Source: an uncultured Eggerthellaceae bacterium
GTDB taxonomy: Bacteria; Actinomycetota; Coriobacteriia; Coriobacteriales; Eggerthellaceae
Assembly (NCBI GenBank): GCA_934668515.1
Contig: CAKUNS010000027.1
Location: 1 to 21,904 of the forward strand
DNA: 21,904 bases
Reading direction: 5' to 3'
A model generated the notes under the pieces. That model saw only the letters and a list, made by a program, of their open reading frames with translations, had not been told where the DNA came from and did not search any database. Of the stretch, positions 14,395-21,574 are shown piece by piece. The translations under genes and the position numbers were made by a program. Position 1 is the stretch's first letter. Every line of letters begins with the position of its first letter.

Positions 14395-15063
14395 CTAGTC
14401 AATCAGCCCCAGTGCAGGGGCAATGACCTTCGTATACAGAACCAGCCAAATCATCGAAACGCAGAAGCCACCCAGGACATCGCTTGCATAATGGGCGCCC
14501 AGGTAAATACGGCTTATGCCGATCATCGCGATGATGAACGCGAACAGGCAAATCAAAGCCGCGCGGCGACGCGGGTTCTTCTCGTAACGCCAGATATACC
14601 ACAGCAACAAGCCGAAAACCGCCATCGCAACCATGGAGTGTCCCGAGGGGAAGCTGAACCCCGAAACCTCTGTTAGGCGGTAGACGTCGGGGCGCGGGCG
14701 CTGGATCACGAACTTCAGGGTCTGGTTCAAAATCACAACCAACACCAGGTTCAACGCATTGCACCATCCCGGGCGCCTTCCGGGAACAAACGCGGTTGCA
14801 ACGCACAACACCACGAGCAACGTCACCGGGGTGGCAAGCGCCGAGAAGCTTTCCATGATGGGAGTAAGCCATGGCTGACGCAGATGCTCGCCGATAAGCC
14901 ACCAGGCAGCGGCATCGAGTTTCATGTTCTCTTCGGCTAGAACGTTTTCCAGCAGCGTTACGAACACGATGGCGCACACCGACGCCAAGACGATCCCGCG
15001 ATTGTCGCTGACATACCGAACGAACTCACGTGCGCCCGTCTTGATCTGCGTTGCTTTCCCCAA
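14395..15063 (-). CDS. PAP2-family membrane phosphatase
   Basis: The six-helix membrane protein has all three type-2 acid phosphatase motifs: KFVIQRPRP, FSFPSGHS and SRIYLGAHYASDVLGG. Together they provide the catalytic His pair and the Arg/Lys phosphate cradle on the outer membrane face. Likely substrates are lipid phosphates such as undecaprenyl-pyrophosphate or phosphatidic acid; which one is undecided. TTG 15063 (222 residues) is preferred because AAGGAG sits nine bases before it. The alternative ATG 15108 would add 15 residues but has no ribosome site, and its extra region contains a palindrome. It lies 107 bases downstream of the aldehyde dehydrogenase gene on the same strand. Confidence 0.88.
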   Translation of the reverse strand: MGKATQIKTGAREFVRYVSDNRGIVLASVCAIVFVTLLENVLAEENMKLDAAAWWLIGEHLRQPWLTPIMESFSALATPVTLLVVLCVATAFVPGRRPGWCNALNLVLVVILNQTLKFVIQRPRPDVYRLTEVSGFSFPSGHSMVAMAVFGLLLWYIWRYEKNPRRRAALICLFAFIIAMIGISRIYLGAHYASDVLGGFCVSMIWLVLYTKVIAPALGLID

Positions 15064-15081
15064 CCTATACAGCTCCTTAGT

Positions 15082-15100
15082 GCGACTGCATACCAGTCGC
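15082..15100 (-). promoter_or_regulatory. Leader palindrome before the PAP2 start
   Basis: GCGACTG (15082-15088) and CAGTCGC (15094-15100) form a perfect 7-bp stem with a 5-base loop. On the minus strand it ends five bases before the AAGGAG of the TTG start. It could be an operator or an mRNA leader stem. Its presence is one reason to reject the upstream ATG. Confidence 0.45.
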
Positions 15101-15169
15101 AACGCCATCTGGCACTACAGCCGTTTGAGGGAGCAGGGCCAACGTCGAATACGATTGATTCGGTCGATA

Positions 15170-16534
15170 TTACAGTATCTTCTTCAAAAGACGCAGCTTG
15201 ACGCAGTCGAACGGCGCATACCGTGCGGGCACGTCGATCTTCACGGTGTTGCGCACAATGCCCTTCTTGTGGCTAAAGGTGTCAAAGCCGAACTCGCCAT
15301 GATACGAACCCATACCGCTGTTCCCAACGCCGCCGAACGGCAAGTGGTGATTGGTGAAGTGCATGATCGCGTCGTTCACGCAACCGCCGCCGAACGACAG
15401 GCTTTGAATGATGTGGTTGGCCTGGGAATCGTTCTGAGTGAACACGTAGCATGCCAAGGGCTTCTCGAGCTGTTTGATGGCGCCGATCACGCTTTCGATG
15501 TCCTGGTACTCGATAACGGGAATCAGCGGACCGAAGATCTCTTCCTTCATTATCTCGTGATCAAAATCGGCATGCGGGAATATCGCCGGCGCGATCTTGC
15601 GATCGGAATCGTTGCTTTCGCCGCCGATCACATCCTCTTCGGTTTGAATCAGGTCAAGAAGCCTGCGGTAATGGCGCTCGTTGATGATTTTGGGGTACGA
15701 ATCGTTGGTCGCAGCACACGGGTAGCGGTGCGCAATCTCGTCTTGCATGGCAGCGATCAAGGCATCTTTCACGCTGCGATGAGCAACGATGTAATCGACG
15801 GAGACGCACGTCTGACCAGCGTTAAGCAGCTTCCCCCACACGATTCGCTTGGCCGTGATCTTAATGTCGGCCGTCTCATCGACGATGCACGGGCACTTTC
15901 CGCCCAATTCCAACGAAACCGGGGTAAGGTGCTCGCTTGCCGCGCGCATGACGGTACGGCCTACGCGTGCGCCGCCGGTGAAGAAGATGTAGTCGTATCG
16001 CTGCGCAAGCAACTGGTCATGATCGATATCGGGTTCGACACAGCAAACATAATGTGGATCGAAGGTGCTGTCGATGATCTGCTTGATAACCTTCGAGGTT
16101 CGCGCACTCGAACGCGAGCACTTGAGCACGGCGCAATTCCCCGCCGCCATCGCGGCAACCAAAGGCGCAATGGCCAAATCAAACGGATAATTCCAAGGCG
16201 ACATGATAAGAACCACGCCGTAGGGCTCGGAGTGGATGTAGCTTTTGGCCGGAAACGTGCTGACAGTGCCGCGCACACGCTGAGAACGGCTCCATTTGCC
16301 CACGCTCTTCACAGCCTCGTGGATTTCGTTGTACACCATGGCCACTTCAGTCATGTAACCTTCGGCCTTCGATTTAGACAGGTCTTCGTAAAGCGCATCA
16401 AGAATAAGCGCCTCGTTGTCCCTGATGGCATGCTCAAGCTTCTTCAACATCTCAACCCTGAAGCCAATCGACTTCGTGGCATCGGTGTTGAAGAACTTCC
16501 TTTGGTTTGCGACGATTTCCGCGATCTCGCCCAT
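15170..16534 (-). CDS. Aldehyde dehydrogenase, class 3-like (ALDH3 type)
   Basis: At 454 residues it has the length of ALDH3 proteins. Motifs in order are SPWNYPFDL (113-120), FFTGGARVG (184-192), LELGGK with the general base Glu209, GQTCV with catalytic Cys243, EEIFGPLIPV and NHHLPFGGVGNSGMG. It oxidises an aldehyde to the acid using NAD(P). An unusual point is residues 138-141, KCSR, where nearly all family members read KPSE. The Glu of that motif normally contacts the adenosine ribose of NAD. The ALDH core is otherwise intact, so altered cofactor preference is possible. ATG 16534 is preceded by GGGGAGA. PAP2 follows 107 bases downstream on the same strand, possibly in one transcript. Confidence 0.92.
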   Translation of the reverse strand: MGEIAEIVANQRKFFNTDATKSIGFRVEMLKKLEHAIRDNEALILDALYEDLSKSKAEGYMTEVAMVYNEIHEAVKSVGKWSRSQRVRGTVSTFPAKSYIHSEPYGVVLIMSPWNYPFDLAIAPLVAAMAAGNCAVLKCSRSSARTSKVIKQIIDSTFDPHYVCCVEPDIDHDQLLAQRYDYIFFTGGARVGRTVMRAASEHLTPVSLELGGKCPCIVDETADIKITAKRIVWGKLLNAGQTCVSVDYIVAHRSVKDALIAAMQDEIAHRYPCAATNDSYPKIINERHYRRLLDLIQTEEDVIGGESNDSDRKIAPAIFPHADFDHEIMKEEIFGPLIPVIEYQDIESVIGAIKQLEKPLACYVFTQNDSQANHIIQSLSFGGGCVNDAIMHFTNHHLPFGGVGNSGMGSYHGEFGFDTFSHKKGIVRNTVKIDVPARYAPFDCVKLRLLKKIL

Positions 16535-16567
16535 ACGCCATCTCCCCTAACGTCGTTTTGACGCATT

Positions 16568-16589
16568 CGGCTGGCAATACGACCAGCCG
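16568..16589. promoter_or_regulatory. Inverted repeat in divergent ALDH / MmcQ intergenic region
   Basis: CGGCTGG (16568-16574) and CCAGCCG (16583-16589) are perfect complements with an 8-base spacer. The repeat lies 34 bases upstream of the aldehyde dehydrogenase start, on the side where its promoter must be. It could be an operator for that gene. Confidence 0.4.
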
Positions 16590-16648
16590 TTGATTCATCT
16601 CGTAAATGATATACGCGAATACGCTGCAGTCGCAGAAGGATCAAATTC

Positions 16649-16677
16649 TTCCATGCAAGCGTTTCAAAGGCGATAAT
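16649..16677 (+). promoter_or_regulatory. Candidate promoter for MmcQ/YjbR gene
   Basis: TTCCAT (16649-16654), a 17-base spacer and GATAAT (16672-16677) predict a leader of about 55 bases before ATG 16740. Confidence 0.4.
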
Positions 16678-16739
16678 CTGAACGAATAAGAGGAACGCAT
16701 CAAGCGGGTCAGCGGGTTACGCAGCGGAAGGGACCGAAA

Positions 16740-17126
16740 ATGAACCGAACCGACTTCGAAAAACTGGTTTCAGAGCAGTTCGGCGTCGATCCCGAGAACC
16801 CCTGGCCCGAGAACCCAGGCCATCGGGTATTCCGTCACAGCCGAAACAACAAATGGTTCGCCCTTCTGATGGACGTACCGAAAGCGAAGCTGGGATTGAA
16901 TGACGAAGGATCGATCGACGTCGTCAACTTGAAATGCGACCCCGACCTGATTCAGATCCTGCGTCAGCAGGAAGGGTTCTTCCCCGCATATCATATGAAC
17001 AAGAGCCACTGGATCACCGTGGCGCTTGACCGCGTGGATGACGAAACCATCGCCAGCCTTCTTGCACAAAGCTACGCCCTTACCGAAGCCAAGCCTCGAA
17101 AACGCACGTGCACGACTGGCAACTAA
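16740..17126 (+). CDS. MmcQ/YjbR family protein
   Basis: This 128-residue single-domain protein has the MmcQ/YjbR (CyaY-like fold) layout. It begins with a short helix and the NPWPENPGHRVFRHSRNNKW segment, continues with FALLMDVPKAKLGL and IDVVNLKCDPDLIQILR, and ends with the highly conserved GFFPAYHMNKSHWITVALD. The family is often labelled 'DNA-binding', but its molecular role is unproven. GGAAGGGA precedes the ATG. It ends 33 bases before the ClC gene, which has its own -10 box, so the two are not necessarily co-transcribed. Confidence 0.88.
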   Translation: MNRTDFEKLVSEQFGVDPENPWPENPGHRVFRHSRNNKWFALLMDVPKAKLGLNDEGSIDVVNLKCDPDLIQILRQQEGFFPAYHMNKSHWITVALDRVDDETIASLLAQSYALTEAKPRKRTCTTGN

Positions 17127-17146
17127 GCAGCGAGCATTTGATCATT

Positions 17147-17152
17147 TATAAT
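17147..17152 (+). promoter_or_regulatory. Consensus -10 box implying a leaderless ClC transcript
   Basis: TATAAT ends eight bases before ATG 17160, so transcription would be expected to begin at or one base before the A of the start codon. No Shine-Dalgarno sequence is present in the short interval. The -35 position at 17-base spacing reads TAAGCA, which is poor. Confidence 0.55.
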
Positions 17153-17159
17153 CCAGCGC

Positions 17160-18506
17160 ATGAAGAAATCACGTGAACATAAGCCGTACGTGGGAGACCT
17201 CGGCCAACCGCTTGATACCGCCGCGCAAAAGGCCGAGGTCGGCTTTGGCATGGTAACGTTGGCGATTGCCGTGGGCTTCGTGATCGGGCTTATTGTTTGG
17301 GCCGTCTTCTGGGCCTCGTCGGCACTCACCGAGCTGCTGTGGGTTGACGGTCGGGCAAGCCTTGAAAGCGCCCTTTCGCAAGCGGACATCCCGTCATGGT
17401 GGCTACCCATTGCGTTTTGCGGAATTGGCGGCTTGGTCATTGGCCTTTGGACCCGCTTCTTCGGCGGTCAACCCGAAAGCCTTGAGACAGTCATGGCATC
17501 AGTCAAAACCACGGGTGGTTACCAGCTTGAGCGCCCGGGCGCAAGCATCGTCGGATTCTTGCTTCCTCTTGTTTTCGGCGGGTCCATCGGCCCCGAAGCG
17601 GGTCTTACGGGCATCATTGCCGCAGCCTGCACACGCATCGGCAACAGCCTTAAGGCTGCGGGCATCCGCGTGAAGCAAATCACGGACATCACCGTTTCAG
17701 CCGCGCTTTCGGCGGTATTCGCTTCACCGTTCGTTGGCGTTGTTGCAACAGCCGAGGATAGCATGCCCGTACTTGATCCAAGCGATTACGAATTTCGCCG
17801 CAAGGTCAAACTTGTTCTATACACCGCATCTGCTCTTGGCGCGATCATCGGTATCGCGCTGTTCACTTCCATTTTCGGTAAAGAAGGCGGCGTTCCTCAT
17901 TTCGACGGCGTGACGCCTGGCGCCAATAAACTCTGGTGGGCGCTGCCCTGCATCCTGCTGGGCTATTTTGCGGCACTGATCTACCACGCCTCTTCAACCG
18001 GTTTCGCGAAGCTCGATGCGCGCTTGGGCGACCACCCCGTTGCCAAGCCTGTTGTGGCTGGTCTTGTTTTGGGAATTCTGGCCGTGCCGCTGCCCTATGT
18101 GCTGTTTCCCGGAGAAGCGCAGTCTTTCGAACTGATGCACAACTGGGCAAGCGTTTCCGGCACAGTGCTTATTGCCACCGGCTTGCTGAAATGCGCGACA
18201 ACGCCGCTTTGCATCAACTTCGGCTGGCGCGGCGGCCATTTCTTCCCCGTAATTTTCACCGGCATCGCCTTAGGCTACGGCATTGCTTCAGTTGGCGGGT
18301 TCGAGCCCATGTTCTGCGTCGCCATCACAACCGCCACACTGGTTGCGGGCGTGCAACGAAAGGCACTGGTCGCCATCGCGATGCTTCTGCTGTGCTTCCC
18401 CGTGCAAAGCATCCCCTGGATCGGTATCGCCTGCCTTATCGGAGCATCGCTTCCCCTACCCGACGGACTAATGAAGAAGCAATCAGAGCAAGAACGAGAG
18501 GCTTAA
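17160..18506 (+). CDS. ClC-family chloride channel/transporter
   Basis: The 448-residue, multi-helix membrane protein has the ClC selectivity motif FGGSIGPEAG near residues 139-148. Its Glu146 is in the position of the gating glutamate (GxEGP/GPEAG). A second conserved segment, NFGWRGGHFFPVIFTGIALGYG, is present late in the protein, as in the ClC C-terminal half. No CBS domains follow. It moves chloride (or fluoride-like anions) either as a channel or as a Cl-/H+ exchanger, which cannot be settled by eye. ATG 17160 has no ribosome site and is probably read from a leaderless mRNA. The K+ channel gene begins 4 bases after its stop, suggesting paired ion movement for charge balance, pH or osmotic control. 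Confidence 0.9.
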   Translation: MKKSREHKPYVGDLGQPLDTAAQKAEVGFGMVTLAIAVGFVIGLIVWAVFWASSALTELLWVDGRASLESALSQADIPSWWLPIAFCGIGGLVIGLWTRFFGGQPESLETVMASVKTTGGYQLERPGASIVGFLLPLVFGGSIGPEAGLTGIIAAACTRIGNSLKAAGIRVKQITDITVSAALSAVFASPFVGVVATAEDSMPVLDPSDYEFRRKVKLVLYTASALGAIIGIALFTSIFGKEGGVPHFDGVTPGANKLWWALPCILLGYFAALIYHASSTGFAKLDARLGDHPVAKPVVAGLVLGILAVPLPYVLFPGEAQSFELMHNWASVSGTVLIATGLLKCATTPLCINFGWRGGHFFPVIFTGIALGYGIASVGGFEPMFCVAITTATLVAGVQRKALVAIAMLLLCFPVQSIPWIGIACLIGASLPLPDGLMKKQSEQEREA

Positions 18507-18510
18507 TCGC

Positions 18511-18924
18511 ATGTTCAGACTACGCATGATCGGTAAAATCATCAGGCAGGCGGGCCTTGGTCACATCACAGTCGTGTTCTTCGTGCTGTTCTTCTTATGC
18601 GCGTTGGGAATCAAACTGACAAGTCCTGAAATTGGAACGCTGGGCGATTCGCTTTGGCTTTGCTTCCAAAGCGTGACCACCATCGGTTTCGGCGACCTGC
18701 CAACTTATCGGCCGGCATGCCGCGCCATCTTGGTTTTCCTCAGCCTTGTCAGCGTTTTCTATCTTGCCGTGGTCACGGGCGTGGTGGTTGCCTACTGCAA
18801 CCAGCTCATCCAAACGCAAAGCAAGAACAGCATCGTCAAGCTTGCTTACGACCTTGAACACCTGGACGAGCTTTCCAAAGACCAGTTGCGCGAGATCTCG
18901 CGCCGCGCGAAAGAATTCCGCTAG
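18511..18924 (+). CDS. Two-helix potassium channel (Ion_trans_2 type)
   Basis: The 137-residue protein has a first transmembrane helix (residues about 18-36), a pore loop with the selectivity filter TTIGFGD at residues 56-62, and a second helix (about 73-95). A 40-residue charged helical tail ends in EISRRAKEFR. No RCK/TrkA domain follows, so it is a minimal KcsA-like tetrameric channel. It starts 4 bases after the ClC stop with AGAGG upstream, so it is co-transcribed and probably co-translated with the ClC gene. Confidence 0.9.
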   Translation: MFRLRMIGKIIRQAGLGHITVVFFVLFFLCALGIKLTSPEIGTLGDSLWLCFQSVTTIGFGDLPTYRPACRAILVFLSLVSVFYLAVVTGVVVAYCNQLIQTQSKNSIVKLAYDLEHLDELSKDQLREISRRAKEFR

Positions 18925-18957
18925 CCCGCAAGACCACTGGCAAGCCAATAACGCAAG

Positions 18958-18989
18958 AAGGGCGCCGCTCACAACCGAACGACGCCCTT
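18958..18989. terminator. Probable terminator between K+ channel and sirtuin genes (convergent)
   Basis: AAGGGCG (18958-18964) pairs with CGCCCTT (18983-18989) across an 18-base loop that can form a little extra pairing. On the plus strand ACTTTCC follows and on the minus strand CTTGCG follows, so it is a weak terminator. It sits between convergent stops at 18924 and 19027. Confidence 0.45.
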
Positions 18990-19026
18990 ACTTTCCTCGT
19001 CCCGCAATCGCGAATGCCGCGCACCG

Positions 19027-19875
19027 CTACTCAAGCAGGGAATGCACGGCATCGATGGTTTCAGCGATATCGCCATCGATGACGATGCTGCGCTCCTCGA
19101 TCTCTTCTGGAGCATACGCCTCACCTTGGTTGATGGTGGCGAACACCGCACGAGGATTTTTGCCGACCATGCCCCAAAACGGGTACTTGATGATGCCCGG
19201 CGTGTTGAACCCAACTCCAAGCTCTAAAAACAGCACTTTCTTGCCAGCCGTGCGGTTCAGGAAATCCCGATAGCGCCTTGCCGCCGTACGCCAGCCCTCA
19301 TCCTCAACGAACGTATCGTCCGCGCGCAGGTTGAGACTCATCTCCTGACCGCAATGCGGGCAGCGCGGAATCATGTCACTTGGGATTGCCGTGCCAACCG
19401 TAGTGGCATGCATCGCGCGAACCATTTCCTCGTTGTCGAACGTCTCTTCGCAGCACGGCTCACTGCACTGGAACAGGCCATAATCACCCTGCGTATAGAA
19501 CAAACGATCCTTATCGAAACCCGCGAGCTGGAACTGATGGTCAACATTCGTGGTAAGGACGAAATAATCCTTCTCTGCAAGAATGTCCTTCAGCTGGGAA
19601 TACACTTCACCGACACCGCACTCGTAGCGATTCGCCATAATCGAAGCGCTCCAGTAGCCCCAGAATTCCTCGCGTGTCGAAAACGGGTAAAACCCCGCCC
19701 TATAAAAGTCATGCACGTTATAAGCGTCTTCCCAGGGTTTGCACCATTGAGTGAAGCGTTCACCCGAGTAGTCGAAGCCCGCCGAGGCCGAAAGCCCGGC
19801 ACCCGCACCAATGACGATCGCCTCGGCGCCCTCTATTGCCTGCGCCAACTGATCAGCTGCGGTCTGATTCACCAT
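19027..19875 (-). CDS. SirTM-type (class M) sirtuin, predicted protein ADP-ribosyltransferase
   Basis: From ATG 19875 the product is 282 residues. The Rossmann NAD loop is GAGAGLSASAGFDYSGERF (from residue 23). The TTNVDH motif carries Asn110, and TQGDYG carries Gln129 at the place where deacetylase sirtuins have the catalytic His. Zinc-type Cys pairs are near residues 137-142 and 172-175 (CPHC). LNLRADDTFVEDEGW, LELGVGFNTPGIIKYPFW and INQGEA follow. His-to-Gln with TQGDYG is characteristic of SirTM, the macrodomain-linked sirtuins that ADP-ribosylate proteins rather than deacetylate. The usual SirTM neighbours (macrodomain, GcvH-L, LplA2) are absent. Its start overlaps the last 23 bases of the radical SAM gene, with GGAAAGAG upstream, so it belongs to the peptide-maturation operon. 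An upstream ATG (19908) is possible but lacks a ribosome site. Confidence 0.85.
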   Translation of the reverse strand: MVNQTAADQLAQAIEGAEAIVIGAGAGLSASAGFDYSGERFTQWCKPWEDAYNVHDFYRAGFYPFSTREEFWGYWSASIMANRYECGVGEVYSQLKDILAEKDYFVLTTNVDHQFQLAGFDKDRLFYTQGDYGLFQCSEPCCEETFDNEEMVRAMHATTVGTAIPSDMIPRCPHCGQEMSLNLRADDTFVEDEGWRTAARRYRDFLNRTAGKKVLFLELGVGFNTPGIIKYPFWGMVGKNPRAVFATINQGEAYAPEEIEERSIVIDGDIAETIDAVHSLLE

Positions 19876-20920
19876 CGTCAATCTCTTTCCAACATTGAGG
19901 GTCAGCATCGTACATATTGCCAGTGTAACCGTACGTCACCGCAGGGCAACCTCGGCACCACCCGAACAGCTCGCATTTAGAGCACTTCTTGAATTGCTTG
20001 AAATCTCGCTTCTCTTCCATTGCAGCCGAAAAGAACACGTCGCGCAAAGATGAATCTGCGATGTTCCCGACTTTGCTCTCCATGCGACGACACGCATATA
20101 CGTCGCCTGTGGGCAGAATGGTCATATGACCCCAACCACAATGGCATCCGTCGTAAATAACGCCAGGCTTCGCGTCTTTTGGAATGACGAACTTCCCTTG
20201 TTCCCACTGAAGAAGCGTCCAAAGGTGGTCTTTAAGCTGGAAATACGTTTTGCAACCGTTTGCCTGGTGATACTCCATACGTTCCTGACAAGCCAAAAGA
20301 ACATCGCGGTACTCAAGCGGCTCCATATGGAACTCCTCGAGCTTCTGACCCGTCGTCGGGCAATAACGCCCGAACGCGAAAACATCGACGCCAAGGGCGG
20401 CTGCCAGATCGATAAGCTGCGGCAGTTCATGAGCGTTCGTGCTTGAAACGGTATTCATGATGGCAACCCAAATACCTGTGCGCTTCAAGCATTCTACAGC
20501 CCGAAGAGTTTCACGGAACGAACCCGGCTTTCGAAACATGTCATGCGTTTGCTCCAGGCCATCCAGCGATAGTTGGTATTTTCGGCAGCCCAGCTCTTTC
20601 AAACGGGCACAAACCTCATCGTTAAGATGAAACGGGTTGCCCATCATGCACCACATGAAACCGCGATCGTGAAGCAGTTCTGCCAACCGCCAGAAATCCG
20701 GGTGAAGAATAGGGTCGCCGCCTGTCACATAGAAATAAGGCTGACGACCAAGCTCTTCGCACAAACGCTGCGCCTGATCAACGATCTCAAGCATGCTCTC
20801 CCAGGACATGCGGTCGAAGCCTTTGCACTCCCCATCTGCAAAGATATAGCAGTGCTTGCAGCGCTGATCGCATTCGTCGGTGATATGCCACTGGAATGCA
20901 AACGTAGGTGTTTCAGCCAT
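19853..20920 (-). CDS. Radical SAM/SPASM peptide maturase, ACGX system
   Basis: The 355-residue protein begins FAFQWHITDECDQRCKHCY, with the radical SAM CxxxCxxC cluster at Cys17, Cys21 and Cys24. The family core segments YFYVTGGDPILHPDFW and MMGNPFHLNDEV follow. The C-terminal SPASM domain has GCHCGWG, TGDVYACRR, CSKCELFGWCRGCP and a final QCW, enough Cys for two auxiliary 4Fe-4S clusters. Such enzymes install Cys-alpha-carbon or related crosslinks in ribosomal peptides. I recall a named family for ACGX-repeat peptides and this locus fits it. ATG 20920 is two bases after the ferredoxin gene's stop and has GAAAGGGAG upstream. Longer frames reaching 20998 would overlap that gene and are rejected. 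It overlaps the sirtuin start. Confidence 0.9.
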   Translation of the reverse strand: MAETPTFAFQWHITDECDQRCKHCYIFADGECKGFDRMSWESMLEIVDQAQRLCEELGRQPYFYVTGGDPILHPDFWRLAELLHDRGFMWCMMGNPFHLNDEVCARLKELGCRKYQLSLDGLEQTHDMFRKPGSFRETLRAVECLKRTGIWVAIMNTVSSTNAHELPQLIDLAAALGVDVFAFGRYCPTTGQKLEEFHMEPLEYRDVLLACQERMEYHQANGCKTYFQLKDHLWTLLQWEQGKFVIPKDAKPGVIYDGCHCGWGHMTILPTGDVYACRRMESKVGNIADSSLRDVFFSAAMEEKRDFKQFKKCSKCELFGWCRGCPAVTYGYTGNMYDADPQCWKEIDDGESDRS

Positions 20921-20922
20921 GA

Positions 20923-21549
20923 CTACTCCCTTTCTTCCTGAACGAATCGAGCCGCGCCAACCGGGCACGCCTCGGCGCATGCTCCGCAATGCAAGCAATG
21001 CTCTTGCCGAATAACATAAGGCTCACCTGCAACAATGCATTTCTGCGGACAAACCGCTGCGCATTTACCGCATCCGATGCAATCGGCGGAAATGCGATAG
21101 CCGCCCCTCTTAACCCGAGCGCCATTCAGCGTATAAACACCGCGCTCAATTGGCTTCACGCCCAAGTTGAAATAATCGAAGGTGATTTCTGAGATCTTGT
21201 AAACAATCCCAATGCTTCGAGTTTCACCCGGATAAACGTTCGCCAAATACGGTTGCTCCTGAAAGATGCAGTCGATCCATTTCTTCTGTTCGTCCTGGGG
21301 AGCAGGCCGAGCAACGCCGCTCATACGGATCATTTCATTGAACCGCGTATGCACCATGGTCTGGAGATGCCCATCCGCCAAAAGCTGCTTGGACATCTCC
21401 TTCCCACGAGCCGTGAAGAAGTACACGGCATCGGGTTCGTAATGGACGGCGCTCACGCAACGAATCTGGGGCAAACCTGACTCATCGACGGTTGCCATCG
21501 CCAACGTTCCAGCAAGCTTCATTTTTTGCATGCATATCTGCGCATCCAT
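20923..21549 (-). CDS. Flavin-reductase-like (PNPOx fold) protein fused to a 2[4Fe-4S] ferredoxin
   Basis: The 208-residue protein has an N-terminal pyridoxamine-phosphate-oxidase/flavin-binding split-barrel domain (LAMATVDESGLPQIRCVSAV, then VYFFTARGKEMSKQL and TMVHTRFNEMIRMSGVA). A C-terminal domain has two clusters, CIGCGKCAAVCPQKC and CLHCGACAEACPVGA. It is a soluble electron carrier able to hold FMN and two 4Fe-4S clusters, so it is a natural electron donor for the radical SAM enzyme encoded two bases downstream. ATG 21549 is preceded by GAGGGGG. It lies between the peptide gene (25 bases upstream) and the maturase. Confidence 0.88.
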   Translation of the reverse strand: MDAQICMQKMKLAGTLAMATVDESGLPQIRCVSAVHYEPDAVYFFTARGKEMSKQLLADGHLQTMVHTRFNEMIRMSGVARPAPQDEQKKWIDCIFQEQPYLANVYPGETRSIGIVYKISEITFDYFNLGVKPIERGVYTLNGARVKRGGYRISADCIGCGKCAAVCPQKCIVAGEPYVIRQEHCLHCGACAEACPVGAARFVQEERE

Positions 21550-21574
21550 TGCGAACCCCCTCTTCTCTCTTTAC

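Noticed and set aside
14924..16561. 545-residue open frame on the plus strand opposite the aldehyde dehydrogenase
   Set aside because: It is an antisense shadow. The minus-strand frame has all ALDH motifs and a ribosome site; the plus-strand product has no recognisable motif.
19027..19875. Ordinary Sir2 lysine deacetylase
   Set aside because: The catalytic His position is Gln in TQGDYG, and the LNLRADDTFVEDEGW block matches SirTM instead.
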